In this document: positions 12,208 to 24,070 of the stretch, one piece after another
How positions within the stretch are numbered: the stretch's first letter is position 1
Layout: each line of letters opens with the position of its first letter
Assembly: GCF_031755915.1 (NCBI RefSeq)
Contig: NC_083387.1
Coordinates: forward strand, 21,471,001 to 21,535,000
Length of the DNA: 64,000 nt
Reading direction: 5' to 3'
Origin: Ziziphus jujuba
Taxonomy: Eukaryota; Streptophyta; Magnoliopsida; Rosales; Rhamnaceae
The notes under the pieces: generated by a model
The model's database searches: none
Seen by the model: the letters and a program-made list of their open reading frames with translations, nothing else
Told to the model about the DNA's origin: nothing
Translations under genes and position numbers: made by a program

Positions 12208-13956
12208 TCCATTTTATTTTTTAAATTAAAGTTGGAAAATTCAAATTCATGATCGTTTTTAGAGAAATGGGGGTATTCCAATAGCACTACAAGTGATTGG
12301 ATTATAGTAGTGTTAATATAAATGATATCACAATATTAATATTAAACTAAATACAAATAAGTGATAATAGGTGAAATCCAATAAAATATTTTGTCACATA
12401 AATTGATAAATAAAGATTATAAACAAATTAATTGGAGTGGCAGATTGTTAGATTATCAATTACCTATTTTATTCCGACCATGAACACTATAATTTGTAAT
12501 TGTAAGATGACCAGAAAAAAAAACAACATAATGTTGTTATTATCAAAAATATAATTGACATCACATTACACAAAAATCATGAACTAAAATAATACAACGA
12601 ACATGGAAGTGCAGAATATTAATCACACACATGAAATTTCAAAGCACAATTTTTTATTAAACAAATTGTTTCCTTCAAATGAAATTTTTCCTCTCATTAA
12701 TTTTTTATTATGGTATGACGTTTCCATATCCACATTAAATTTTACAAAGGAAATGAACTTTCTATACATGTCAGTCAACTCATAACATTAAAAAATAGAA
12801 AAGAAAAAAAGCAACTTTCTTTATGAAATTAAATATTTTTCATGCATGTATACACAGAAAAATTAAATGAATGAGAAATCAATCGAAAGAAAAATGATTA
12901 GATTACAGAATCCATCCAACCACGCAATATCTTCATGATTGATTTTGATTAAATATATTTTCCGAAAACATTTTTATTATTTAAAAATGTTTTTTATTTT
13001 TTTTTTAAAAAAAAAACAAAAGTATGTTTCTATCAGTATCTTAGGCAAAACAGCTAAGCAGGCAGAGAATGTCAAGCAATTATAAGTTTCCGCGTAATTT
13101 AATCTATAAGCTTTACCATAATTTTTCTCATGTGTTTTTTTTTTGGTTGTCTGTTTCCCATATTTTCCATCTTCACCGTTCCTTCCTTGTGGGGTCCAAC
13201 AAGAGGAGCAAATGTCCACAGTATAGAGATGAAAAAAAAAAAAAAAAAGTGGCGTGGCGTGTTTGGAAGTGTGAAAATGGGGCACATGAAAATACCGTGT
13301 GTCGCGTCAGAACTCACGGACATTATCCACTCATCCAGCCGGACATGAGAAAGCAAGGCGTACGCGGTTCTAGTAAAGCCGCTTTGTAATCACCTACTTC
13401 GGATCCTCACCATAACAAGGGCATTCTCGTCATTCAGGATTAAAAATGACAAACTTTTTGACGTGGCGGATAGTCATTCGACCTTTCAATTCCGCGGTCA
13501 ACACTCTAGACGACTTTTAAACTTTTACCAAGTAAAACGGGTTCGATCCGACCCCCCCACCACCGCTTTTACTACGTAATCTGGAATTTCTAAACACGAC
13601 AGCAAGACAACAGACAACACCCAATTTCTACTTTTCAATTTTATTTTATATGTTTTCAATTTTTAATTTTAATAAATAAATTTTATTTTGGGGGCGTTCC
13701 ACATTTCCCACTTCCTTCCTTGGATTGTTGGCCCTTTAAAAGTGTCACGCACTGGGTGGTTCAGTTATACCACTAAAGCCATAATCTTTAAGAGTCTCTC
13801 TGTAAACTTCTCTCTGAGAGTCTACAAGAAATTAGACCAATTCTTATTATTGATTATTTTTTATTCTTAATTATTTTCTTCTTCTTCTTCTGCCAATCAG
13901 CCACATTTCCTTTCATTTCCTATACCTTCACAAATTTTCAGTTTGTTTTCGTCCAA

Positions 13957-16900
13957 ATGCTGATGAAATTGGCAGGAAAATTGATATGGCAATTGGGTTT
14001 GTCACTTTTCGTTCTGTCTAGTCTTGCTTTTGCTGAAGATCCTTATAGGTTCTTCGACTGGAACATTACATATGGTGATATATATCCTCTCGGTGTTCGT
14101 CAACAGGTTTTGTGCTTCTACTCAAAGTTGTATTTGATATCTTCTATTTCTTCTTCTTCAATGCCATACTAATGTTTGGTTAATATTATTGTAAAATGTC
14201 TTGCAGGGAATTCTCATAAATGGTCAGTTTCCGGGGCCTGATATATACTCGGTCACAAATGATAATCTGATTATAAATGTCCATAACAGCTTGCCTGAGC
14301 CTTTTCTCATATCCTGGTTAGCTTTCTGTTTTCCTTGTGATTCTGTGTTCAATATAGCTAACTAATGCTTTTTGATCAGCGATCACCAACCAAATAAGAA
14401 ATTTCTAATAGAAAAAAAAATGCTCCTTTTTTTTTTTTAATTTTTTTTTTGGTTCTCTTTGGTCTTTGGTCATGAAATTCTTTTGTTTTCCCTTGCTTTC
14501 GGAAAACACGTTTTACAATTTTTTTCCAACACCGTATATGTCCGCTGCTGGTTACTTTATTATAATTTCTCAGATACATTGCATGCATTTATATTTGGTA
14601 TAAAATCTTATAGCATATAGTATATACCACCTAGACAAAGCATATAAAATCAGTTCTAGTATTTCTTTCTAAAAAAGTTTTTTAGCCGGCCACCAATTGT
14701 GCAAACAAAAATGGCAATATATACATGATAATTGAAGTACGTGTCTTGTGTAAGTAGATTATCTCAATATTTCACCATTGGGTCACCGCTATCACATTTA
14801 TTTAAAGTAAATACCAATACACCTTTCCATGGCAACTTTTTTGTGTATCTATCTTTTAATTAATAATATTATGTACCTTTTTTGGGATTATAAAGGAACA
14901 TTTGGGTTTAGTAGATCCTATTAATTAATAATTATTGAAAGCCATTATAATGTAATAGAATCTTACACGCTTTGCTAATGGAACAGCTGCTTTTCATAGT
15001 AAAACAGCTTATATGTATGCAATTTAGACACGTCTTGATATAAAAACGACAATTTAATTACATGCGTGGTAGTCTACTTTATAATGGGTAAGGAAATTTT
15101 TATATGTTGGAGTTCACATGTAAATGTAATTAATCTGCCGTTGAAAAGTTGGTGGTGGCGTGGCAAATTGGTAATATACACATCATATGGCACATACCCA
15201 ATTTGTTAATGTATGGACCAATATCCTTTTGTAAATGTCATTTTCAACTTCCTTATACATTATTATTATAAAGCGTAAAATTGTAAGGTGCTTCCACTTT
15301 TGGATATAGTGGGTTAAGGTCAACTTCCAATCAGGTACAGCTTATAGCAGGCTGTTTAGTATATAAAAGTAACTTTGGTATAAAATGTCATTTACATATT
15401 TATTTTCACTGAATTCCACACGTATCGTGTAAACGGTCACATCCCATATATTAATCAGTGATAATGACAATTATTTATGTCCTAATAAAATTATGATCTC
15501 TAACTTTATCTTTGTCAATCTTTAACTACAAGATCAATACATTTGAATTCATCTATGTCCATCTAGACTGTATCCATCGGAATTCTTATTGACATTCTGT
15601 TATGGTTTTGGTAAATCAGGAGTGGTGTGCAACAGAGGAGGAATTCTTACCAAGATGGAGTTTATGGAACAACATGCCCAATTCCACCAGGCAAGAACTT
15701 TACCTACACTCTTCAGGTCAAAGACCAAATTGGGAGTTTCTACTATTTCCCATCTTTGGCCTTCCACAAAGCTGCTGGTGGGTTTGGAGCCATTAGAATC
15801 CTCAGCAGGCCTAGAATTCCAGTCCCATTCCCTGATCCAGCTGGGGATTACACTATTCTTATTGGTGATTGGTATAAGACTAACCACCAGGTAATTTAAC
15901 TTTATCTCTATCTCTGATTCTTTGGTCCTCATATGACACTAGAATTATATCTCATTCCAAATAGCTAGATTGATGGGGATTTCTATGTTTTTTGTCCAAA
16001 CTTGTAATATTTCAGAGGTTGAAGGCCATTTTAGATGGTGGTCATAGGCTTCCATTTCCAGATGGTGTTCTAATCAATGGCCGTGGAAACAACGATTCAA
16101 CTTTTACAGTTGAACAAGGTAATTTAATTTCATGTTTGAATCAATAACCTTAAAACGCTTTAGTTTTATATGGTAGTTGGTACCATTTTCAATCTCCATC
16201 TAATCTTCATTTTTATTTTTCGACAGGTAAAACTTACAGGCTTAGGATATCAAACGTGGGACTTCAGAATTCACTCAATTTCAGAATTCAAGGCCACCAG
16301 ATGAAGTTGGTTGAGGTTGAAGGGACCCACACTGTCCAAACGACCTATTCGTCCCTTGATGTCCACGTGGGCCAGTCTTACTCTGTGCTTATCACAGCAG
16401 ATCAAGCACCCCAAGACTACTACATTGTGGTTTCGACCCGGTTCACAAACCGAGTACTCACATCCACCGCAGTCCTTCACTATAGCAACTCTGCCCGTCG
16501 AGTCTCTGGCCCAATTCCTGGTGGGCCCACCCAAATCGATTGGTCCATAAACCAGGCCCGTTCCATTAGGTAACCTCTTTCACAAATTTTCTCGAACCAA
16601 TGTTCGGTTCAAGCTGTCATTTTCACGGTTGAGTTGGACAGCTATATGATGGATTAAAACTATCATAGTCTAAACTCGAAACCATTTTTGTTATTATTTA
16701 TTTAACGTAGAACATTCTGAGTTGTAACATTTTGTGTGTTGTGGCTAACAGGACCAATTTGACAGCAAGTGGACCAAGACCAAACCCACAAGGCTCATAC
16801 CACTATGGTCTAGTAAACGTAAGCAGGACCATAACGCTAGCAAGCTCAGCAGCCCAAGTTAATGGGAAACAGAGATATGCACTGAATAGTGTGTCATTTA

Positions 16901-17674
16901 TCCCAGCTGATACGCCACTTAAGCTTGCGGATTACTTCAAGATTGGTGGTGTTTTCAAAGTTGGAAGCATCCCAGATAGACCTAGTGGCCAAAAAATGTA
17001 CCTTGACACATCGGTTATGGGTGCTGATTTTAGGAGCTTTATTGAGATTGTGTTTGAGAACCATGAGAACATCGTTCAGAGCTTGCACCTTGATGGATAC
17101 TCCTTCTGGGTTGTCGGGTAAGTTTTCTTAACTTTTCGCAAAATTTAAAATAGTCCAGTCCAATCCTGCATTTCAAATTATGCCAAATTTTTGGAGTTAA
17201 AACTCAAATGGCTCTAAAATTTTCTAATTTACTAGGCAAGTTGTGACATATTTTATGCTAAAATTTCAGAATGGATGGAGGACAGTGGACACCAGCAAGT
17301 AGAAATGAATACAATCTTAGAGATGCAGTTTCAAGGTGCACCACACAGGTTAGTTGCATTGTCAATAACCCGATCATTTAATTAATTAGTTCCCAAGGCA
17401 TAAACCATATGATATAAAAATAATGAAAAATACTAATTTACATAGTAATTTTTTTATGTGACAGGTATATCCAAAGTCTTGGACAGCTATTTATGTGGCA
17501 CTGGACAATGTTGGAATGTGGAATGTTAGGACTGAATTTTGGGCACGGCAATATCTAGGGCAACAATTTTATCTTCGAGTGTATTCACCTGTGGAGTCAA
17601 TTAGAGACGAATACCCTATACCAAAGAATGCTCTCCTCTGTGGCAGGGCTTCTGGCAAGACCACCAGACCGTAA
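13957..17674 (+). CDS. SKU5-similar (SKS) multicopper-oxidase-like protein
   Basis: Eight exons: 13957-14106, 14207-14316, 15620-15890, 16016-16118, 16227-16569, 16752-17117, 17270-17348 and 17465-17674. All introns are GT/AG, and the sum is 1632 nt (543 residues plus stop), the usual SKS length. An N-terminal signal peptide (about residues 1-26) is followed by EDPYRFFDWNITYG, the characteristic SKS mature N-terminus, then three cupredoxin domains. Family knowledge: SKS proteins are secreted or cell-wall glycoproteins acting in directional growth, pollen tubes and wall remodelling; their substrate is unknown. The copper-binding histidine motifs of true ascorbate oxidases are replaced: ISWSG stands where HWHG is expected, and HLDGYSFW where an HLHG-type motif is expected. 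The protein is therefore unlikely to be a catalytic multicopper oxidase. The C-terminus ends CGRASGKTTRP with no hydrophobic GPI signal, unlike SKU5 itself. The wording resembles the SKS4-8 clade, but I cannot assign the member. Confidence 0.93.
14317..15619 (+). other. Long second intron of the SKS gene (1.3 kb)
   Basis: It is bounded by TCCTG|GTTAGC and ATCAG|GAGTGG, splitting a tryptophan codon. It is much longer than the other seven gaps (99-180 bp). No transposon signature or coding segment is evident inside. Confidence 0.85.
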
Positions 17675-17801
17675 TACGATCACTACAAAAATTTAACCTT
17701 TTAACCCCCCAATTCAACGCCTTCTCATTCTTTCCTTTGTTACAAAAAATAAGAAAAGAAGAAAATTAATTTCATTTGTTCCTGTAATTCTCTGAAAGTT
17801 A

Positions 17802-17836
<35 letters not shown>

Positions 17837-17840
17837 TGGC

Positions 17841-17846
17841 AATAAA
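17841..17846 (+). terminator. Putative polyadenylation signal of the SKS gene
   Basis: AATAAA lies 167 bp after the stop codon, just beyond an (AT)n run at about 17,804-17,833. Position and sequence fit a plant near-upstream element; this is inference only. Confidence 0.4.
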
Positions 17847-18307
17847 TTGCAGCAATACTATTCCGTATTTTCTGTGAATTGTTTTTCAAATGTTTGTGTT
17901 TTCGATGTTTAATTAGCTTTAGAAGCTAAAAGTCTTGCTTAGCTTTATAAAGCCTACTGGAAAATTTTGGATTGGGATGATATTCACAAAGCATTTGGGG
18001 TAGTGAAGGTTATTATTATTATTATTATTATTATTTTTCTGGAATCCGTTTATTATGTAAAGAAGAAAATTGGATTATAAAGAGTTAGTTTGAAAAAAGT
18101 ATTGTTTCTTTATTTCTTCTTCTTCATTCTTTTTGGTTTTTTTATTTTGTAGGGTGATTTGAAACTTTGATAGATATAGTAAGCCACTAACTGTCACATG
18201 GGACCAAAAGAGTCATAATAGGAATTATTTGTTTACATACATTTTGAATACTGACCGATGTTTGCTCCAAAAAATATAAAATAAAATAAAATAATAATAA
18301 TAATAAA

Positions 18308-18450
18308 CAGGGATGGCAACAAGGTGGGGCCGGGTTAGCCTCCCCGTTCCCCCTCTTGGTGGAGAACTAGTCGGTCTGTTAACCACTGCCGAGGAAAAGA
18401 AAGCCATCGGTAGTGGTTTCTCATCAACCATAACTAGCGATCATCGAAAT
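18308..18450. repeat. Partial hAT-MITE-like sequence
   Basis: It begins CAGGGATGGCAACAAGG and runs into a GC-rich stretch, like the arm of the element at 36349-36932. I could not find the opposite terminus, so this is a decayed or solo arm. Confidence 0.35.
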
Positions 18451-18872
18451 CGACCGCTCATTCTTGTGCAATACAAAATTTGATAATAATATGTGGTAGA
18501 TTAGATCTAAAACTCAATCTCACTTTTGGACCTCATTTGTCACCCTTTCCGCTTACAATTTCCTTGCTTTTCCATGTGGTTTCTCACGGGTACCATATTT
18601 TTTTTTTCCTCTTTATAAATCCTTTACCTCCTTGTTCTTGAACCCACTGAAGCTTTACGAGAGAGGAAGACAACGAGAGCCATAGAACGAAAAGGTTATT
18701 ATCTCAATCGGAGAAACCGAAAATAGTGAAGGGATTTGGGCTGGCTGATTAGTAATCTAATCCAGTTTGTTGTTGCTGCTGGGTACTTTGCTTGCATGCG
18801 CTTAATTTTGCCTCCAATGAAAACATAAGCCCGATCTTCAAGAAGAAGATAAAAAAAGAGTAACACCCATAA

Positions 18873-19137
18873 AAACCAAAACTAACAGAAAACCGAATGA
18901 TTATTTGATCAGTCACTGACCGTTGGTTTTCCAGGGCCCAAAAATTAAAAAAAAAAAAAAAAAAAGATGTCAACTAAATAATCAACCGACCGAGGAAAAT
19001 TGTTCACCAATCGAAACCGACAGAAACAGACCCATGAATAGAGCCCTCATTAAAATGCATAAACAATTTAAAAAAATCAAAACTAACTGCAAGCCAAACG
19101 ATTATTCGATCAGTCATCGATCGTCGGTTTTCCATGG
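18873..19137. repeat. Imperfect ~66-bp direct repeat pair
   Basis: 18873-18938 and 19070-19137 share the ordered blocks AAAACTAAC, GATTATT, GATCAGTCA, GACCGT/GATCGT and GGTTTTCCA. The segment between contains further GACCGA/AACCGA motifs. It is probably a decayed repetitive element rather than a gene. Confidence 0.6.
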
Positions 19138-20653
19138 CAAATTCTGTTATTATGCCATTCCTAGTAATAATTGTTCAAGATGAATTATAAATAAATAATA
19201 ATAATAAAAATGTTATATAAACTGGTATTCAAACAAGTTTGTTTGTTTGTTTTATTTTATTTTATTTTATTTTTATATTCTTCTCTGCTAACAGGTAATC
19301 AAACAAGTTGGCAAAAAATTTGGTTGTATATAATATTATAAATATTAATTTTGTAATAGCCTAGTTGATCAAGGGTAGACAAACATATAAAAAAAAAACT
19401 AGAAAGAATTCCATGACAAATGAAAGTGGCCAGTAGCCTCGTTGATTTGTCCTAGAAATTGTCGATGCCCAGCAAATTTATCACTGGCATTAAGAGCTAT
19501 AAAACGCTGTTTGACTTTTTCAGTAAGCCGGCAACAATATTTTTACCCATTAATTTAAGTACTAATTGGTTTTGCTTGTATCTATATCTATATATATATA
19601 TATATATATATATATTCACCGTGCACTTCAAACCACTTTAGTATTTTACATTTTAGTTTCTAAATTGCATTTACATTCTTAAATATATACGTTTTTTACG
19701 TCAAAAGTAAATGTGTTGCAACAAAAATACTAAAAAAAAAAAGGAAAATCAAATAATTAATACTTATAATTTCTATTTGAATAGTAAATTTTTAATTGAG
19801 GGATTAAATTTGATAAACCAAATCATATACAAAATGAAAGGCAAATATAAATCCTATTTATTTGATAAATGAACTAAAGGTCAATTAGCAGAATTCAAGA
19901 TCATATATGTCTGTCTATGGGTTGTCAATTTATATTTTTCAATTAAATTTTTATTAGCAGTTTGCGATTATCATCTGAAATACAAGTTAATTTTTTAACG
20001 GTTAAGGATCTAAATGCTATAATTTTTTATTTTTATATTTATTTAGGATCCACCTGATATAACTTATGTAAAAAAAAATTTTGATGATTAAGTTTTTTCC
20101 AATAGAACTTATGTAAAAAAAGTTTCTGTTGAAAAAGTAATCAGTTTTTGGTTGTCAATTTGAATTAAAAAAAAACATTTTTTTTGTCATCTCCATTTTG
20201 GTTAATTTTTTTTTATTTTTTTATTTTTTATTTTTATCAACAAGCATTCATTAATTTGTAGTCAAACATTTATTTACTTTTTTTAAAAAGAGTTTATAAC
20301 AATTAATAAGTGCTTTTGGTTAAAAAAAAAGTCATACACCAAAAATTCTAATTATGTTTTCTCGTATAATCCATCTTTTTTATTTTATTTTATTTGCTTC
20401 TAACTACGCTTCTGCTATGTACGTTGGTTTTTGTCACTTCCAAAGTTCCAATAAGTTTTAGACACCAATATAGAAAACAATGCATTATTTGTATATAAAC
20501 TTGACAGATTAGTTGTGAAAGACCTGGTCAATGGTCAATCAGGACTAAGAAAATCTCTAGGCAAATCCGCCCAAACAAAACCTTTGTTTTTGTAAAATTA
20601 ATGTGCATTGTTGCTACAATAGTTGTCGCCTTTTAGCACTATTTTGCATTGCA

Positions 20654-20659
20654 TATAAA
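20654..20659 (+). promoter_or_regulatory. TATA box of the GDSL esterase gene
   Basis: TATAAA in the context GCATATAAATCCC lies 105 bp before the start codon, leaving a plausible ~70-bp 5' UTR. The same GCATATAAAT context is preserved upstream of the dead tandem copy (about 23,941), so the duplication included the promoter. Confidence 0.65.
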
Positions 20660-20758
20660 TCCCAAAAGATCTGAATCCCTATGACAAATTGAAAAGCTTT
20701 GCAGTAACATCCATTGCATTGTTGTAAACATAGTCTCTTTAGTTTCCACATTTTAATC

Positions 20759-22713
20759 ATGGCAAGGAAATGGATTCCTCATCATGAAGTCCTGCTCTTA
20801 GCAATGGTTATTCTTCTTCCTTTGGCACAAGCAACCGCGCCGGCTATTTTCATATTCGGTGACTCCACCGCTGATGTTGGTACAAACTCTTTCTTGCCTA
20901 ATAGCAAGGCAAGAGCTAACTTCCCTCCCAATGGCATTGATTTCCCACATTCAAGGCCCACTGGAAGGTTTAGCAATGGCCTTAATAGTGCTGATTTTCT
21001 TGGTTAGTATTGCTATTTTCCTTTAATAAATAGAAATGCATATTTTTGGACCAAACTATTTAATGCAAATTTGAATATTATAAGGAAGTTTAGCTAGTTA
21101 AAAGCATATATGCTATGCTTATGAAAGCAATGATATTCCTAAAGTTGTTATAAAATCTGAAAGTGTCGCTTTCTATGCTGTTTTCTTGTTAGCCAAGCTA
21201 TTTGGTTACAAGAGAAGTCCACCACCCTTTCTTGCTCTTAACAGTACGACGCTTAAGAGGAGGAGTTTCACAGGTGTTAACTTTGCCTCTGGTGGGTCTG
21301 GTCTTCTTGACATAACCGGACAATCAACCGTAAGTTCCTCTTCCATATGGTTGTTCCAGTTCTAGGTGTAAAGCAGATTGGCCTGTAATGCTGCTCCAAT
21401 GCAGTGGTACTAAAAGCATGATTTTCGAGCATTATATTCTTCTCATTTTCGTTTCAGCTGACCTTAATGAAGTTTGGAAAAGAGAAAATCCCAATTGATT
21501 CCTTATCATCCAAGAGCCAAAAGCATGTTATTCCATTTGGAGAGCAAATTCAGCAATTTTCCACTGTCAGGGAGATTCTTGTGGATGCAATGGGTTCAAA
21601 AGCAGCTAAAAAATTTCTTTCAAAGTCTCTGTTCTTCATCAGCACTGGTAGCAATGATATTTTTGGGTATTACTATTCAAAAAGTTCTGTATCCAAGGAA
21701 GAGTTCCTAGGCAGTTTAGGAGCCACTTACGAAAACCATTTGAGGGTGAATTTTTTTTTTTTTTTTCTTTCTCTCTCTCTCTTTTATATTTTTCACAAAC
21801 TCATATTTACCATTGTTAAGAAGATTGGTTTGAGATTATTTAACTCACTGCTTTGCTTATACGGCAGGGTCTACTGAATCTTGGAGCAAGGAAGTTCGGG
21901 GTTATTGGTATCCCACCGCTTGGTTGTTGTCCTTCTCAAAGGGTTTTTAATATTACCAGCGGATGTTTGGAGGAGTTGAATGACCTTGCAAGAGCATTCC
22001 ATCCAATTTTGGATGCCATTTTGTGGAAACTCAGCTCAAAATATGAGGGAATGAATTACTCCCTTGGAAATTCATATGAAATGACAATCAATGTTATAGA
22101 TCACCCTCTGCAATTCAGTAAGCTATTCAACCCCTCAATCAAAATATTATCTCTATTATTATTATTACTATATGTTATTTTTTTTTTTATTTTTTTTTTT
22201 AACTTATTTGTGTTTGCAGAGCACACATAACTTCGTTTTCTTTGTAACAGATTAAGCTTTCGAAAGATGGTAACATAGTATACGTGCTTTAATTCCTTCT
22301 CTGTGTTAGATTAATTTTAATATATGTATACATGTTGGATCATGTAATTTCCCAAACCAGTTGCAAGTTGAAGTTCTGTCATTATGTATGACAAAGCGAT
22401 AGCTATCATCATTTTTAGTGTAGAAAGCAAGCCACAATCTGATAGTCTTCAAACTTATTATGATTTGTAATTTTTTTTTTTTTTTTCAGATTTTAAAGAT
22501 GAGAAATCTGCATGTTGTGGAGCCGGAAAGTTGAATGGAGAAGCGTTTTGTAGTTCAGAAGCTAACCTTTGTTTGAATCGCAACGAGTTCTTGTTCTGGG
22601 ATTTATTTCACCCTACACAGGCTGCTTCTAAGCTTGCAGCTTTAACCCTCTATGGTGGTCCTCCAAGATTTGTAGCTCCTATCAACTTCTCTCAGTTGGC
22701 TGATGCATGCTAA
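20759..22713 (+). CDS. GDSL-type esterase/lipase, secreted
   Basis: Five exons: 20759-21002, 21193-21329, 21458-21745, 21868-22117 and 22490-22713. All introns are GT/AG; total 1143 nt, 380 residues. A hydrophobic signal peptide spans about residues 1-25. Block I FGDSTADVG carries the nucleophile Ser36. The oxyanion-hole block GSND is at 191-194. Block V DLFHP gives the Asp344/His347 pair. Motifs CCPSQR and CCGAGKLNGEAFC and the length are typical of plant GDSL enzymes that hydrolyse ester bonds of lipids, acyl or cell-wall substrates in the apoplast; the substrate cannot be read from sequence. Exon 3 begins with about 22 residues (from LTLMKFGKEK) that I do not expect in the family. A later acceptor, after CCAAAAG at about 21,524, would remove them in frame. 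The start codon is the first ATG after the TATA box and directly precedes the signal peptide. A dead tandem copy lies 1.4 kb downstream. Confidence 0.92.
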
Positions 22714-22735
22714 ACATATATATATGGCCTGCTTG

Positions 22736-22787
22736 GTTACACCTATCTTATGCCAGAATAAGTTACACCTGTCTTATGCCAGAATAA
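22736..22787 (+). repeat. 26-bp tandem duplication in the GDSL 3' region
   Basis: Two copies of a 26-bp unit (GTTACACCT, one variable base, then TCTTATGCCAGAATAA) lie head to tail, 23 bp after the stop codon, and differ at one base. They are probably within the 3' UTR. Confidence 0.85.
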
Positions 22788-24069
22788 GCAAATATTATGT
22801 CTTTACTTTTCAATATTTTCAGGTACTATGACTGTTTATGAAATGAAAATGACAGGTTTAGGTGATTAAAATATAATCTGTAATTCATCATCTTATTGAT
22901 CAAAAAAGAAAATGATCGATTGCTTTCCATACATCAAGTTGTTTTGGCCTCTCTTTCTTGAAACCTCTTGATTGTGTTATATGCAGATTTCATTGTTTAG
23001 CTTCCAAAAATTGAAAGACAATCAAATTTGAAGTGAAAAATTTAAAAGACTAATGGACTTTAGTACATTGAATGGGACAAATGGACAGTTATATCAACAA
23101 ATTGAGAACTGAAATTTAAAAATACAAGAGATGAAGAAGAATTTGCAAACTAGTTCCTTTTTGAATCAAGGTTTCAAAACCAAGCATTAATAAAATCCTC
23201 TACTTGCTGCATATAATGGAAGCCAACTTGCAAAATCAACTAATTTCACACCATTCCCTCATTATAATTGACAAAGAACCTAACGTTTTAGAACTTAATT
23301 TTTCAATATCTTAGACTGCAATAGTGATGGCAGAGAATGTCAATATATATCATCAATAATGGCAGAAATCCTGTTTTGATCATAAGAACAAACTTCATGA
23401 AACATTGTAGGTACAATAAGTTTTACTTATCTTAAAGGAAAGTATGCAATTGCCTTTAATCTATAAATTTTTACTTATATAGATTCAATAGTTTTTACCG
23501 AGTCCATGGTAAAGAAGAATCATTGTTTGAAAAACAGGAATGAATTAATATGGAATTTGCATGCTAATTGTCAACTGGAAAGACAATATGCTGCTATTTT
23601 ATCCAATTTTATTCAAGATATACTTGGTTTCCTTTCTGGCAGCAAAAATTGCACTCTGTCGATGACACATTCTGAATGTGCTTACTTTTTACAGTTGTCT
23701 AGGGATTAAAAGGTATTGACAGAACTGTTTTGCTGGGTAAAGGAAGAATTCCTTTTGATGGAGAAACTTTAAAACAAACTTAGTCAGCTAATAGAAAATC
23801 ACCAGGCCAATTCCACCCCCCCCCGAAAAAAAAAAAAAAAAACATGAAAAAGGCTTAGTTTTTGTAAATGTGCTTTGTGGTTAGAAAGTGACAACCTTAA
23901 TTTTCATCACTATTTTGTACACTTATGTAGAGAGTGTTTTGCATATAAATTCCTCAACGATTTCAATAGAATGACAATAAACTGAATGCTTAGGTGAAAA
24001 CATCTAATGCATTTTTGCACAGAGAGAATTTCAATTTAAGCAGTTAGAGTTTCTAATTTGCCCATTTGA
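22788..24069. other. Spacer between the GDSL gene and its dead copy
   Basis: No coding exon is recognised. The distal end (about 23,880-24,069) resembles the promoter of the intact gene, including a GCATATAAAT box at about 23,941. A C-run followed by an A-run is near 23,816-23,842. Confidence 0.55.
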
Positions 24070-24070
24070 T

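Larger units (their letters stand above)
10946..13956. other. Intergenic region upstream of the SKS gene
   Basis: It holds the 78-bp tandem repeat, a possible MITE (12022-12207) and AT-rich DNA. The last ~700 bases (13,240-13,956) are noticeably less AT-rich and probably contain the promoter and 5' UTR of the downstream SKS gene. I could not place a convincing TATA box. Open frames at about 11,308-11,743 have no recognisable domain. Confidence 0.5.
17675..20640. other. Intergenic region between SKS and GDSL genes
   Basis: No gene is seen. Contents: (AT)n at about 17,805 and 19,585; an (ATT)n run near 18,010; one end of a hAT-like MITE at about 18,308; a ~66-bp imperfect direct repeat (18873-18938 and 19070-19137); and homopolymer A/T runs. 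Confidence 0.55.
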
